From: Pseudomonas alloputida
Lineage (GTDB): Bacteria; Pseudomonadota; Gammaproteobacteria; Pseudomonadales; Pseudomonadaceae
DNA length: 64,000 bases
NCBI RefSeq assembly: GCF_021283545.2
Contig: NZ_CP128540.1
Span: 6,298,501-6,362,500, forward strand
Reading direction: 5' to 3'
Below are positions 1 to 9,117 of the stretch, piece after piece; the stretch's first letter is position 1, and every line of letters begins with the position of its first letter. The position numbers and the translations under genes were made by a program. Under the pieces are notes generated by a model that ran no database searches, was not told the origin of the DNA, and saw only the letters and a program-made list of their open reading frames with translations.

Positions 1-176
1 AGGCGAGCCAGCAGCGCTTGCGTGTCGCTGCCGCCATCACGGGCCGGCAAGATCAGTGGCAAGCCGGCAAAGCCGGCCGCCTCGACATACTTGTCGCCGA
101 CCGTGTGCGAGGAGTTCTTCCCTACCTGCTGACGGCAGGCGCTGACACCGATCAAAGGGACCGCATTTGCGCTCAT
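1..176 (-). CDS. Gamma-glutamyl-gamma-aminobutyrate hydrolase-like protein (PuuD/SpuA type), N-terminal part only
   Basis: The reading frame begins with ATG at 176 and runs off the left edge of the window, so only about 58 N-terminal residues are visible. The start (MSANAVPLIGVSACRQ, then a GDKYVEA stretch) resembles the N-terminus of class I glutamine-amidotransferase-like hydrolases that release GABA or glutamate from gamma-glutamylated polyamines. The catalytic Cys and His lie outside the window. It begins 4 bases after the stop codon of the upstream gamma-glutamylpolyamine synthetase, so the two are surely cotranscribed and would perform the first and last steps of the gamma-glutamyl polyamine route. 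Function is inferred from the N-terminus and the neighbour. Confidence 0.75.
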   Translation of the reverse strand, partial: MSANAVPLIGVSACRQQVGKNSSHTVGDKYVEAAGFAGLPLILPARDGGSDTQALLAR

Positions 177-180
177 GGGC

Positions 181-1563
181 TTACACCGTGTGCAGGTACC
201 AGTTGTACTCAAGATCGGAAATCGACACTTCGAACTCGGCCAGTTCGCTTTCCTTGCAGGCCACGAAGATATCGATGTAGTCCGGGCTGATGTATTGGTT
301 GAGGACTTCGCTGTCATCCAGCGCGCGCAGGGCATCGCGCAGGTTGTTCGGCAGGCTTTGCTCCAGCTGCTCGTAGGAGTTGCCTTCGATCGGCGCCTCG
401 GGCTCGACCTTGTTGGTCAGGCCATGGTGAACGCCGGCAAGGATCGCCGCGAGCATCAGGTACGGGTTGGCATCGGCGCCGGCTACACGGTGCTCAAGGC
501 GCACGTTTTCGCTGCTGTCGGTGGGCACGCGTACGGCCACGGTGCGGTTGTCCAGGCCCCAGCTCGGCGCATTGGGAACGTAGAACTGCGCACCGAAGCG
601 GCGGTAGGAGTTGATGTTGGGGCACAGGAAGGCCATCGACGCCGGCATGGTTTCCAGCACGCCACCAATGGCGTGGCGCAGCGTATCGCTTTGCAGCGGA
701 TCGTCACTGGCGAAGATGTTCTTGCCGGTTTTCTTGTCCAGCAATGAAATGTGCACATGCAGACCGTTGCCTGCCTGGCCCGGGTAGGGCTTGGCCATGA
801 AGGTGGTGTCCATTTCATGGTCGTAGGCGACGTTCTTGATCAGGCGCTTGAGCAGGATCGCATAGTCGCAGGCCTTCAGCGGATCCGCCACGTGGTGCAA
901 GTTGACCTCGAACTGCGCCGGGGCGCTTTCCTTGACGATGGCGTCGGCAGGCAGGCCCTGTTCCTTGGCTGCTTCGAGCATGTCCTGCAAGCAGTCGGCG
1001 TACTCGTCGAGGTCGTCGATCAGGTACACCTGGGTCGACTGCGGGCGCTTGCCGGAGATCGGCGAGCGCGGCGGCTGCGGGCGGCCGTTGAGGTTGTCCT
1101 GGTCGATCAGGTAGAACTCCAGCTCGAACGCGGCGCAGATAGTCAGGCCCAGGTCGTCGAACTTGCTCACCACCTGGCGCAGCACTTCACGCGGGTCGGC
1201 GAAGAACGGCTGGCCATCCAGCTCGTGCATGGTCATCAGCAGCTGGGCGGTGGGGCGCTTTTGCCACGGCTCGTCCGACAGCGTGCCGGGGATCGGGAAA
1301 CAGATGCGGTCGGCGTCGCCGATGTCCAGGCCAAGGCCGGTGCTTTCGACAGTGGAACCGTTGATATCAAGGGCGAACAGCGATGCGGGCAGGTTGATGC
1401 CCTTCTCGTACACCTTGTGCAGGCTGGCCCGCTCGATGCGCTTGCCACGTACCACGCCATTCATGTCGGAGATCAGCAGGTCTACGTACTGCGTGTCCGG
1501 ATGGGCCTGGAGGAAGTCATTCATCTCGCTGGAAGAACTGGCGCACGGGGTTACCGACGTCAT
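181..1563 (-). CDS. Gamma-glutamylpolyamine synthetase (PuuA/SpuI-type, glutamine synthetase family)
   Basis: ATP-dependent enzyme of the glutamine synthetase fold that would join glutamate to putrescine or another polyamine, the first step of the gamma-glutamyl polyamine pathway in the cytoplasm. About 460 residues, normal for this branch. An N-terminal MNGVVRGKRIER stretch is typical of PuuA-like proteins; the GS catalytic blocks NGLHVHISL, the SYRRFGAQFYVPN region and NPYLMLAAILAG are all present. The frame is open further upstream (to 1617), but the ATG at 1563 has AGGA eight bases ahead of it and is the better start. It lies 4 bases upstream of the PuuD-like gene, and a LysR gene is divergent. 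True GlnA has a longer C-terminus with an adenylylation site, so this is not the ammonia-assimilating enzyme. The exact amine substrate cannot be read from sequence. Confidence 0.88.
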   Translation of the reverse strand: MTSVTPCASSSSEMNDFLQAHPDTQYVDLLISDMNGVVRGKRIERASLHKVYEKGINLPASLFALDINGSTVESTGLGLDIGDADRICFPIPGTLSDEPWQKRPTAQLLMTMHELDGQPFFADPREVLRQVVSKFDDLGLTICAAFELEFYLIDQDNLNGRPQPPRSPISGKRPQSTQVYLIDDLDEYADCLQDMLEAAKEQGLPADAIVKESAPAQFEVNLHHVADPLKACDYAILLKRLIKNVAYDHEMDTTFMAKPYPGQAGNGLHVHISLLDKKTGKNIFASDDPLQSDTLRHAIGGVLETMPASMAFLCPNINSYRRFGAQFYVPNAPSWGLDNRTVAVRVPTDSSENVRLEHRVAGADANPYLMLAAILAGVHHGLTNKVEPEAPIEGNSYEQLEQSLPNNLRDALRALDDSEVLNQYISPDYIDIFVACKESELAEFEVSISDLEYNWYLHTV

Positions 1564-1768
1564 GGTGTACATCCTTTGATGTGCTGCGGCGATGTGGGGA
1601 TACGGCTGGCGCCTCACGGGCGACGATGGTTGCAGCTGTTGTTGTTTTCACTTTCCCATCGTGGGGACTGGTTACCCGACCGGGCGCATTGATTCCGGGG
1701 GGCCGTTTCACTATAAAATGGCCCAGACGCAACAGACATTGGCAATTTGGCAAGCAGAGCGTGCATCA

Positions 1769-2641
1769 ATGCAATATCAGATAACCCACGCAGACCTCTC
1801 TCTGGTCCTGGCACTGGAACGTGGCCGCTCGCTGGCCAAAGCCGCCGAACTGCTCAAAGTCGACGTTTCGACCGTGTTCCGCTCGATCCGCCGATTGGAG
1901 TCGGCGCTGGGCACCGCCTTGTTCGTCAAGAGCCGAAAGGGCTATCTGCCGACTGACACCGCCCAGGCCTTGGCCGAGCAGGCCGAACGTGCCGAGCAGG
2001 CGCTGGAAGCAGCGCGCATTGCCATGACCAGTGGCGAGCAGGTGGTCAGCGGCACGGTGCGCCTTACCTGCACGGAGGCGGTGATGCACAGCCTGTTGCT
2101 GCCGGCACTGGCCGAGTTCATGTCCAACTACCCGGCCTTGTCGCTGGAGATGGGCACCTCCAACACCTTCGCCAACCTCAGCCGGCGCGACGCCGACATC
2201 GCCCTGCGCCTGACCAACACACCTCCGGAGCACCTGGTTGGCCGCAACCTGGGTTCGACCTCCTATGTAGTCTGCGGCCAGCCACAGTGGCGCGAGCGCC
2301 TCAGCGAGTCCCCCGCCAGCGTGCCGTGGATCGCACCAGACGACTCGATGCAGGACCACCCTACGGTGGTCTGGCGCAACCAACAACACCCGGGCCTGAG
2401 CCCGCGCTACCAGTGCAGCAGCATGTCGACCATCGCCCAGTTGGTAATGGCCGGCCTGGGCGTGGCAGCACTGCCGGACTACATGGTGCATGCGCTGCCC
2501 GGGGTGGATGCACTCAGCGGCCCCCTGCCCGGCTGCGACACTCAGTTGTGGTTGCTGACCCGGCCGGATTGCCGGGCGTTGCGCTCGGTGCAGACCTTGT
2601 TCGAAGAGCTGACCCCGCGGTTGCGTGACGCGATGCTCTGA
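1769..2641 (+). CDS. LysR-family transcriptional regulator
   Basis: About 290 residues with an N-terminal winged helix-turn-helix (residues 5-65, including SLAKAAELLKVDVSTV) and a C-terminal LysR substrate-binding domain (about 90-285). The frame stays open back to 1592, but the HTH begins just after the ATG at 1769, which matches the usual LysR length. It is divergent from the gamma-glutamylpolyamine synthetase gene, with about 205 bases between start codons, the classic layout for a LysR protein controlling the opposite operon. The inducer (polyamine or intermediate) is inferred only from this context. Confidence 0.85.
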   Translation: MQYQITHADLSLVLALERGRSLAKAAELLKVDVSTVFRSIRRLESALGTALFVKSRKGYLPTDTAQALAEQAERAEQALEAARIAMTSGEQVVSGTVRLTCTEAVMHSLLLPALAEFMSNYPALSLEMGTSNTFANLSRRDADIALRLTNTPPEHLVGRNLGSTSYVVCGQPQWRERLSESPASVPWIAPDDSMQDHPTVVWRNQQHPGLSPRYQCSSMSTIAQLVMAGLGVAALPDYMVHALPGVDALSGPLPGCDTQLWLLTRPDCRALRSVQTLFEELTPRLRDAML

Positions 2642-2677
2642 GGTTATCGTCAGGCTCATGCACTGAGGGTGTCTGTT

Positions 2678-2753
2678 CCGGCCCTTTCGCGGGTAAACCC
2701 GCCGCTACAAGCTACGCGGCCCCTGTGGGAGCGGGTTCACCCGCGAAGAAGGC
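2678..2753. repeat. REP element pair (inverted)
   Basis: Two copies of the Pseudomonas REP core face each other: CGCGGGTAAACCCG in one arm and GAGCGGGTTCACCCGCG in the other, separated by a short spacer. It lies between the LysR gene and rpoZ. The same core recurs through the window. Confidence 0.85.
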
Positions 2754-2881
2754 ATCGCAGGGTTTGCAGGTACCGCCCGGCAAAACAGCGCTTCCCTATT
2801 GGCTGGTGAATTTTTATACTATCGAGTCCGCCTGCCCATTAATGGGCTGCACGCCCACCGCAATTGCTACTGAGGAAGACC

Positions 2882-3145
2882 ATGGCCCGCGTAACTGTTG
2901 AAGACTGCCTGGAACACGTGGATAACCGCTTTGAGCTGGTCATGCTCTCGACCAAGCGCGCTCGCCAGCTGGCGACCGGCGGCAAAGAGCCACGCGTTGC
3001 GTGGGAAAACGACAAGCCAACCGTTGTTGCCCTGCGTGAAATTGCCGAAGGCATCGTCACCAACGAGTTCATCGCCGCTGAAGAGATCGTCACCGAGGAT
3101 CCGGTGTTCGCCGCGTTCGAGGACGAGAACAACGAGGCTGTCTGA
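2882..3145 (+). CDS. rpoZ: RNA polymerase omega subunit
   Basis: 87 residues, normal for omega, which assists assembly and stability of RNA polymerase through the beta-prime subunit. The [20 protein letters not shown] start and the following RARQLATGG and [13 protein letters not shown] stretches are characteristic. The frame extends six codons further upstream, but the ATG at 2882 matches the family start. It is directly upstream of spoT with a 59-base gap, the standard gammaproteobacterial order. The acidic C-terminal tail is normal. Confidence 0.97.
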   Translation: MARVTVEDCLEHVDNRFELVMLSTKRARQLATGGKEPRVAWENDKPTVVALREIAEGIVTNEFIAAEEIVTEDPVFAAFEDENNEAV

Positions 3146-3204
3146 TTGATGCCAGGTCGACGTCGTACGGCGCAAGGCCCTCTTCCTCGGCAGGAGGTGA
3201 ACCC

Positions 3205-5313
3205 ATGCCGGGTATAGAAGCCTTGGCCGAACGGCTTTCGACCTATCTTGGCCCCGAACAGGTCAACCTGGTTCGGCGTGCCTATTTCTACGCCGAACAG
3301 GCCCACGATGGGCAACGCCGCCGCAGTGGCGAGCCCTACGTGACCCACCCGCTGGCCGTGGCCAGCATCCTCGCCGACATGCACATGGACCATCAGAGCC
3401 TGATGGCGGCCATGCTGCACGATGTGATCGAAGACACCGGCATCGCCAAGGAAGCCCTCAGCCAGCAGTTTGGCGAGACCGTGGCCGAATTGGTCGATGG
3501 GGTCAGCAAGCTGACCCAGATGAATTTCGAGACCAAGGCCGAGGCGCAGGCGGAAAACTTCCAGAAGATGGCCATGGCCATGGCCCGCGATATCCGCGTG
3601 ATCCTGGTCAAGCTGGCCGACCGCCTGCACAACATGCGCACCCTGGAAGTGCTGTCTGGCGAAAAGCGCCGGCGCATTGCCAAGGAAACCCTCGAGATCT
3701 ACGCCCCCATCGCAAACCGCCTGGGGATGCACACCGTGCGCGTAGAGTTCGAAGACCTTGGCTTCAAGGCCATGCACCCGATGCGCTCGTCGCTGATTCA
3801 TCGTGCAGTGAAGAGCGCGCGCGGCAACCGCAAAGAGATCGTCGCCAAGATCGAGCACTCGCTGGCCAACTGCCTGGCCGCCGACGGCATCGAGGGCGAA
3901 GTCAGCGGTCGGCAGAAACACCTCTATGGCATCTACAAGAAGATGCGCGGCAAGCGCCGTGCCTTCAACGAGATCATGGACGTGTATGCCTTCCGCATCA
4001 TCGTCGACAAGGTTGACACCTGTTACCGCGTGCTCGGCGCCGTACACAACCTGTACAAGCCGCTGCCCGGACGCTTCAAGGATTACATCGCGATCCCCAA
4101 GGCCAACGGCTACCAGTCGTTGCACACCACCCTGTTCGGCATGCACGGCGTGCCCATCGAAATCCAGATTCGCACCCGCGAAATGGAAGAGATGGCCAAC
4201 AACGGCATCGCCGCGCACTGGCTGTACAAGTCAAACGACGACGAGCAGCCCAAGGGCAGCCACGCGCGCGCCCGCCAGTGGGTCAAGGGTATCCTTGAAC
4301 TGCAGCAACGTGCCGGCAACTCCCTGGAATTCATCGAGAGCGTGAAGATCGACCTGTTCCCGGACGAGGTCTACGTGTTCACGCCCAAAGGCCGGATCAT
4401 GGAGTTGCCCAAAGGCTCCACGGCCGTCGACTTCGCCTACGCGGTCCACACCGACGTCGGCAACAGTTGCATCGCTTGCCGCATCAACCGCCGCCTGGCG
4501 CCGCTGTCCGAACCGCTACAAAGCGGCTCGACAGTGGAAATCGTCAGCGCCCCGGGCGCTCGGCCAAACCCGGCATGGCTCAACTTTGTGGTCTCGGGCA
4601 AGGCACGCACGAATATCCGCCACGCGCTCAAGCAACAGCGCCGCTCGGAGTCCATCAGCCTGGGCGAGCGCCTGCTGAACAAGGTACTCACTGGCTTCGA
4701 CAGCAGCCTGGAGAAAATCCCCCAGGAACGCATCCAGTCTATTCTCGCCGAGTACCGCCTGGAGCTCATAGAAGACCTGCTCGAAGACATCGGCCTGGGC
4801 AACCGCATGGCCTACGTGGTCGCGCGCCGCCTGCTGTCGGCCGAAGGCGAACAGCTGCCGGCGCCAGAAGGCCCACTGGCGATCCGCGGCACCGAAGGCC
4901 TGGTGCTCAGCTACGCCAAGTGCTGCACGCCGATCCCGGGTGACCCGATTGTCGGCCACCTGTCGGCCGGCAAGGGCATGGTCGTGCACCTGGAGAACTG
5001 CCGCAACATCAGTGAAATCCGCCACAACCCCGAAAAGTGCGTGCAACTCTCCTGGGCCAAGGACATCACTGGCGAGTTCAATGTCGAACTGCGTGTCGAA
5101 CTGGAACACCAGCGCGGGCTGATCGCCCTGCTGGCCAGCAGCGTCAACGCCGCCGACGGCAACATTGAGAAGATCAGCATGGACGAACGCGACGGCCGTA
5201 TCAGCGTGGTCCAACTGGTGGTCAGCGTGCACGACCGCGTGCACCTGGCGCGTGTGATCAAGAAGCTGCGTACCCTGACCGGTGTGGTCCGCATCACCCG
5301 CATGCGTACGTAG
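3205..5313 (+). CDS. spoT: Bifunctional (p)ppGpp synthetase/hydrolase SpoT
   Basis: 702 residues. Domain order: HD hydrolase (about 20-180, with [11 protein letters not shown]), RelA/SpoT synthetase (about 230-350, with [10 protein letters not shown] and the [18 protein letters not shown] region), TGS (about 385-445), helical region, and C-terminal ACT domain. The HD motif is intact, so hydrolase activity is expected; RelA proteins have lost it. It makes and degrades the stringent-response alarmone. The ATG at 3205 has a strong AGGAGGTGA site. The chain rpoZ-spoT-ridA is closely spaced and probably cotranscribed. Confidence 0.97.
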   Translation: MPGIEALAERLSTYLGPEQVNLVRRAYFYAEQAHDGQRRRSGEPYVTHPLAVASILADMHMDHQSLMAAMLHDVIEDTGIAKEALSQQFGETVAELVDGVSKLTQMNFETKAEAQAENFQKMAMAMARDIRVILVKLADRLHNMRTLEVLSGEKRRRIAKETLEIYAPIANRLGMHTVRVEFEDLGFKAMHPMRSSLIHRAVKSARGNRKEIVAKIEHSLANCLAADGIEGEVSGRQKHLYGIYKKMRGKRRAFNEIMDVYAFRIIVDKVDTCYRVLGAVHNLYKPLPGRFKDYIAIPKANGYQSLHTTLFGMHGVPIEIQIRTREMEEMANNGIAAHWLYKSNDDEQPKGSHARARQWVKGILELQQRAGNSLEFIESVKIDLFPDEVYVFTPKGRIMELPKGSTAVDFAYAVHTDVGNSCIACRINRRLAPLSEPLQSGSTVEIVSAPGARPNPAWLNFVVSGKARTNIRHALKQQRRSESISLGERLLNKVLTGFDSSLEKIPQERIQSILAEYRLELIEDLLEDIGLGNRMAYVVARRLLSAEGEQLPAPEGPLAIRGTEGLVLSYAKCCTPIPGDPIVGHLSAGKGMVVHLENCRNISEIRHNPEKCVQLSWAKDITGEFNVELRVELEHQRGLIALLASSVNAADGNIEKISMDERDGRISVVQLVVSVHDRVHLARVIKKLRTLTGVVRITRMRT

Positions 5314-5336
5314 TCCGCCAACCGCAAGGAGTCATC

Positions 5337-5717
5337 ATGAGCAAAACCGTCATCAACAGCGACAAGGCCCCTGCCGCCATCGGCACCTACTCGCAGGCGA
5401 TCAAGGCCGGCAACACCGTGTACATGTCGGGCCAAATCCCTCTGGACCCGAAGACCATGGAGCTGGTCGAAGGCTTCGAAGCCCAGACCGTGCAGGTGTT
5501 CGAGAACCTCAAGGCCGTGGCTGAAGCTGCTGGCGGTTCGTTCAAGGACATCGTGAAACTGAACATCTTCCTCACCGACCTGAGCCACTTCGCCAAGGTA
5601 AACGAGGTGATGGGCCGCTACTTCGAACAGCCCTACCCGGCCCGCGCCGCCATCGGCGTTGCCGCACTGCCGAAAGGCGCCCAGGTCGAAATGGACGCCA
5701 TCCTGGTCATCGAATGA
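5337..5717 (+). CDS. ridA: RidA family reactive imine/enamine deaminase
   Basis: 126 residues, the usual length of the YjgF/YER057c/UK114 family. It hydrolyses reactive enamine/imine intermediates such as 2-aminoacrylate made by PLP enzymes, forming a trimer in the cytoplasm. The family stretches [18 protein letters not shown] near the N-terminus and [16 protein letters not shown] near the C-terminus, the latter with the substrate-binding Arg, are present. It follows spoT by 23 bases with AAGGAG before the ATG. A hairpin follows the stop codon. Confidence 0.95.
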   Translation: MSKTVINSDKAPAAIGTYSQAIKAGNTVYMSGQIPLDPKTMELVEGFEAQTVQVFENLKAVAEAAGGSFKDIVKLNIFLTDLSHFAKVNEVMGRYFEQPYPARAAIGVAALPKGAQVEMDAILVIE

Positions 5718-5723
5718 TGCCCT

Positions 5724-5757
5724 GGTGACGGGCCCTGCCCGTCACCCTCCTTCCTCT
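5724..5757 (+). terminator. Hairpin after ridA, probable terminator
   Basis: Perfect 10-bp stem GGTGACGGGC/GCCCGTCACC with a 3-base loop, starting 7 bases after the ridA stop and followed by a pyrimidine-rich but not pure-T tract. Its position suggests the end of the rpoZ-spoT-ridA transcript. Confidence 0.6.
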
Positions 5758-5773
5758 GCAAGGTTACCCCGTC

Positions 5774-6505
5774 ATGCGTCAAGCACTGCCCTTCGCGCTG
5801 GCAGCCCTGCTACTGGGCGGCTGCACCAGCCACAAACCCGAAGATTTCAACGGCATCTGGATCAACCAGGAAGCCATCACTGCGGCGGTCAAAGCCGGCA
5901 GCCTGCGCCAGGCGCTGAATGAGCACGGCCCAGTGTTCGAGTGGAAGCTCGACGTGGCCAATCAGCAAGCTAGCTATAGCAATGGTTTCGAGGCCGCCGA
6001 CGGCCAGCTGAGCGCCAATGAAAAGCAATGGCAGGCCCGTTTCCAAGGCGGCCAGACCGAGCAGCTTTCGCTCGATGGCGACGAGCTGCTGGCCGTCGAC
6101 CAGAACGGCACCAAGCAAACCTTCGTGCGCGCCAAGGCGCAGGCTGCAGCCAATGCACCACTGGGCAGCAGCTTCGAGAAAGCGCTTTACCAGGCCTACC
6201 TGGGTGGTAACTGGAAGATCGTCGAAGGCCAAGGCAAGGGCGCCAGCGTGCGCTTCAGCGACACCGGCAACGTCACCGGCCTACCGGGGCCGGACCGCTT
6301 CGCCCTGTGCCTGGCGGGTGATTGCGCGACCATGGGTGGCAACAATGACAGCCTGTGGCTGGAGCGCAACCAGCGTGGTGCACCGTTCATCATCAAGCGC
6401 GATGGTGACAAGCTGGAGATTTTCCAGGCAGTGAACCGTGCACAGCCGGATGAAATGCCAGAGCTGGCAGCGGGCAAGCGTCAGTGGACGCTGGAGCGCA
6501 GCTGA
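5774..6505 (+). CDS. Predicted lipoprotein of unknown function
   Basis: 243 residues. The N-terminus has a short hydrophobic signal ending in LLLGGC with the lipobox Cys at residue 17, so it is probably a lipid-anchored envelope protein. The mature part is hydrophilic and contains two internal stretches beginning FNGIW and GNWKIVEG that could be related beta-type modules, but I do not recognise a named family. It begins 56 bases after ridA, across a terminator-like hairpin, so it may have its own promoter. Confidence 0.8.
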   Translation: MRQALPFALAALLLGGCTSHKPEDFNGIWINQEAITAAVKAGSLRQALNEHGPVFEWKLDVANQQASYSNGFEAADGQLSANEKQWQARFQGGQTEQLSLDGDELLAVDQNGTKQTFVRAKAQAAANAPLGSSFEKALYQAYLGGNWKIVEGQGKGASVRFSDTGNVTGLPGPDRFALCLAGDCATMGGNNDSLWLERNQRGAPFIIKRDGDKLEIFQAVNRAQPDEMPELAAGKRQWTLERS

Positions 6506-6512
6506 GATGATG

Positions 6513-6617
6513 CGCGGTCCCTGTAGGATCGGGTTTACCCGCGAAGAAGACACCGCGGTGGATGGCACGGGCTTCGCCCGTGTTCGCGGGCAAGCCCGCT
6601 CCCACAGGGATCGCGCC
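6513..6617. repeat. REP element pair with central palindrome
   Basis: Inverted REP arms (CTGTAGGATCGGGTTTACCC and GCGGGCAAGCCCGCTCCCAC) flank a second palindrome, CACGGGCTTCGCCCGTG. It sits between the convergent lipoprotein and SDR genes. Confidence 0.85.
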
Positions 6618-6674
6618 AGCTTTTAGAAATTAAGCAAGACAATAGCTCCCACAAGGCATCGCGCCAGTTGCCAG

Positions 6675-7532
6675 CTAGGCTTTTCCTGCCAGGATGGCGG
6701 CGTAGCCTTCCTTGTAGCTCGGATATACCGGCGCCCAACCCAGCGCCCGCGCCCGGGCATTGCTGCAACGCTTGCTACCAGTGCGTCGCACCCGCTGCTC
6801 ATCGGACCATTCGGTAACCCCCATGTAGGCCCGCAGCCAGGCCACCACATCGGCCAGCGGCGCCGGGTCGTCATCAACGCCAATGTAGCAGTCGTCCAGA
6901 GCCTTGCCATCAGCATCGGCCTGCAGCAGAAACGCCAGCAGGCTGGCGGCATCTTCGGCATGAATGCGGTTGCCATACAGCGGCGGCTCCTCGGCAACGC
7001 GGTAACCCTGACGCACCTGGCTCAGCAACCACTCGCGCCCTGGGCCATAGATACCGGTCAGGCGGACCACGCTCGCCGGGATGCCGCTGGCCAGTGCCAA
7101 CCGTTCAGCCTCCAGCATCACACGCCCGGAATAGCCCTCAGGCTCGGTGGCAGCGCCCTCCTCTATCCACTCGCCGCCTTTCTGCGCATACACACTGCTG
7201 CTTGAGACGAACAGCAGGCGACGCGGGCGCTGGCCACGCTCGGCCAACCAGGCCAACACATGGCGCAAACCATCGACATAGGCTGCTTGGTAACCCGCCT
7301 CATCGTGCTGGCTGGCCGCCACGCAGTACACAAGGTAGTCCAGCGGGCCCTGTGGCCAGGCCTGCGGTATCGACGGTTCGGCCAAATCTGCGGCAACCGG
7401 CTGAACCCCTGCGGGCAGCTGACCAACAGAACGGCGCAGGCCGCTCACCTGCCAGCCTTTAGCCAGCATCTGCTTGGCCAGACGCCCACCCACATCACCA
7501 CAACCCACCACCATCACGGAAAGGTCTGACAT
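6675..7532 (-). CDS. Extended/atypical SDR family NAD(P)-dependent epimerase/dehydratase-like protein
   Basis: 285 residues with a Rossmann fold: the nucleotide-binding GCGDVGG motif lies near residue 10 and the SSSSVY strand-turn near 110. The usual YxxxK catalytic pair is degraded: at the expected position the sequence reads YSGRV, with Val where Lys is normally found. It is therefore an atypical SDR whose chemistry may differ from sugar epimerases. It is monocistronic, minus strand, divergent from exbB. The substrate is unknown. Confidence 0.8.
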   Translation of the reverse strand: MSDLSVMVVGCGDVGGRLAKQMLAKGWQVSGLRRSVGQLPAGVQPVAADLAEPSIPQAWPQGPLDYLVYCVAASQHDEAGYQAAYVDGLRHVLAWLAERGQRPRRLLFVSSSSVYAQKGGEWIEEGAATEPEGYSGRVMLEAERLALASGIPASVVRLTGIYGPGREWLLSQVRQGYRVAEEPPLYGNRIHAEDAASLLAFLLQADADGKALDDCYIGVDDDPAPLADVVAWLRAYMGVTEWSDEQRVRRTGSKRCSNARARALGWAPVYPSYKEGYAAILAGKA

Positions 7533-7625
7533 CTCTAAACTCCCTAGACCAATTGATCAGCTTGGCCACGCTACACGATGGGCGGCTAGACCATAGGCGA
7601 AAAAAGCTACAATATTACTTTTGTT

Positions 7626-7644
7626 AACAAGAATTACTTGCAAT
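7626..7644 (+). promoter_or_regulatory. Candidate Fur box upstream of exbB
   Basis: AACAAGAATTACTTGCAAT resembles pseudomonad Fur sites of the AATGAGAATTATTTGCAAT type. It lies about 80 bases before the exbB start and just downstream of a possible -10 (TACAAT, 7608-7613). TonB-system genes are often iron-repressed, which fits. Inferred by eye. Confidence 0.5.
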
Positions 7645-7722
7645 AATGACCGCCAAATTGTTCTCGGCCTACATCGAGGCCTTGGAGAACGCTCACTTTT
7701 TTCTTCATCAGGTCCGGCCAGC

Positions 7723-8685
7723 ATGACACGTACTCAACCTTCCGCTTCGCCAACCCCGTCGCGCGCCTGGCGCGCCATCGCCGCGCTGACACTCAGCCTG
7801 GTGCTGGCCCCGGTGGCCATGGCCGATGAGCCAACCACCAACGCCGCCACACCTGCTGCTGCCACTGCCCCGGCCACACCTGCTGCTGCCCCGGCGGATG
7901 CTCCGGCGCCTGATGCCACTGCCAGCAACCCGGCCGCAGCAGACCCGAGCGTTCAAGCTCTGGTCGAAGACACCTCGCTGGGCATGGCCCATGACCTGTC
8001 CCCATGGGGCATGTACAAGAACGCCGACATCGTGGTGAAGATCGTCATGATCGGCCTGGCCATCGCCTCCATCATCACCTGGACCATCTGGATTGCCAAA
8101 GGCTTCGAGCTGATGGGCGCCAAGCGTCGCCTGCGTGGTGAAATCGCCCAGCTGAAGAAGTCCACCACCCTGAAAGAAGCCAGCGAGGTCACCAACAAGG
8201 AAGGCACCCTGGCCCACACCCTGGTCCACGACGCCCTCGAAGAGATGCGTCTTTCGGCTAACGCTCGCGAAAAAGAAGGTATCAAGGAGCGCGTCAGCTT
8301 CCGTCTGGAGCGCCTGGTGCATGCCAGCGGCCGCACCATGAGCAGCGGCACCGGCGTCCTCGCAACCATCGGCTCCACCGCGCCGTTCGTCGGCCTGTTC
8401 GGTACCGTATGGGGCATCATGAACAGCTTCATCGGCATCGCCAAGACCCAGACCACCAACCTGGCCGTCGTTGCACCAGGTATCGCCGAAGCGCTGCTGG
8501 CCACTGCTCTGGGCCTGGTCGCGGCAATCCCGGCCGTGGTCATCTACAACGTCTTCGCCCGCTCCATTGCCGGTTACAAGGCGCAGGTGTCCGATGCCTC
8601 CGCCCAGGTACTGCTGCTGGTCAGCCGTGATCTGGACCACCAGGGTAGCGAGCGCGCCGCCCCGCACATGGTGAAAGTGGGGTAA
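7723..8685 (+). CDS. exbB: TonB-system biopolymer transport protein ExbB
   Basis: About 320 residues. A signal-like hydrophobic segment (residues 15-34) is followed by a long Ala/Pro/Thr-rich stretch (about 35-80), then three membrane segments of the MotA/TolQ/ExbB fold (near residues 105-125, 215-240 and 260-285) with the conserved GTGVLATIGSTAPFVGLFGT region. It forms the proton channel with ExbD that energises TonB-dependent outer-membrane receptors. The start chosen is ATG at 7723; the frame is open upstream to a TTG at 7621 without a signal. The extended N-terminus is typical of Pseudomonas ExbB. First gene of exbB-exbD-tonB. Confidence 0.95.
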   Translation: MTRTQPSASPTPSRAWRAIAALTLSLVLAPVAMADEPTTNAATPAAATAPATPAAAPADAPAPDATASNPAAADPSVQALVEDTSLGMAHDLSPWGMYKNADIVVKIVMIGLAIASIITWTIWIAKGFELMGAKRRLRGEIAQLKKSTTLKEASEVTNKEGTLAHTLVHDALEEMRLSANAREKEGIKERVSFRLERLVHASGRTMSSGTGVLATIGSTAPFVGLFGTVWGIMNSFIGIAKTQTTNLAVVAPGIAEALLATALGLVAAIPAVVIYNVFARSIAGYKAQVSDASAQVLLLVSRDLDHQGSERAAPHMVKVG

Positions 8686-8688
8686 GCC

Positions 8689-9117
8689 ATGGGCCTGCAT
8701 CTCAACGAAGGTGGCGACGACCTCGCCGAAAACCACGAAATCAACGTTACGCCGTTCATCGACGTGATGCTGGTGCTGCTGATCATCTTCATGGTCGCCG
8801 CTCCCTTGGCTACGGTCGACATCAAGGTCGACCTGCCGGCCTCAACCGCCAAACCGGCGCCAAGGCCGGAGAAACCGGTGTTCGTCAGCGTCAAGGCCGA
8901 CCAGAAGCTGTATGTCGGCGACGATCAGGTTGCTGCACCCGACCAGCTTGGCCCGATGCTCGACGCCAAGACCAAGGGTGACAAGGAAACCACCATCTTT
9001 TTCCAGGCTGACAAAGGCGTGGATTACGGCGACCTGATGGAAGTGATGAACAACATGCGCGCGGCCGGCTACCTGAAAGTCGGTCTGGTAGGTCTCGAGA
9101 CGGCAGCCAAGAAATGA
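8689..9117 (+). CDS. exbD: TonB-system biopolymer transport protein ExbD
   Basis: 142 residues: a short cytoplasmic N-terminus, one membrane segment (about 22-42) with the functional Asp in NVTPFIDVMLVLLIIF, and a periplasmic domain. Partner of ExbB in the proton-driven TonB motor. It begins 3 bases after exbB and its stop codon overlaps the tonB start (ATGA), so the three genes are translationally coupled. Confidence 0.96.
   Translation: MGLHLNEGGDDLAENHEINVTPFIDVMLVLLIIFMVAAPLATVDIKVDLPASTAKPAPRPEKPVFVSVKADQKLYVGDDQVAAPDQLGPMLDAKTKGDKETTIFFQADKGVDYGDLMEVMNNMRAAGYLKVGLVGLETAAKK

Noticed and set aside
2918..2926. CGTGGATAA in rpoZ as a further DnaA box
   Set aside because: One mismatch, isolated, and fixed by the conserved HVDNRF peptide of omega.
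2839..4218. Long minus-strand open frame (459 codons) across rpoZ and spoT
   Set aside because: Antisense to spoT; composition is His/Gly/Val-rich as expected for the complement of GC-rich coding DNA and it matches no family.
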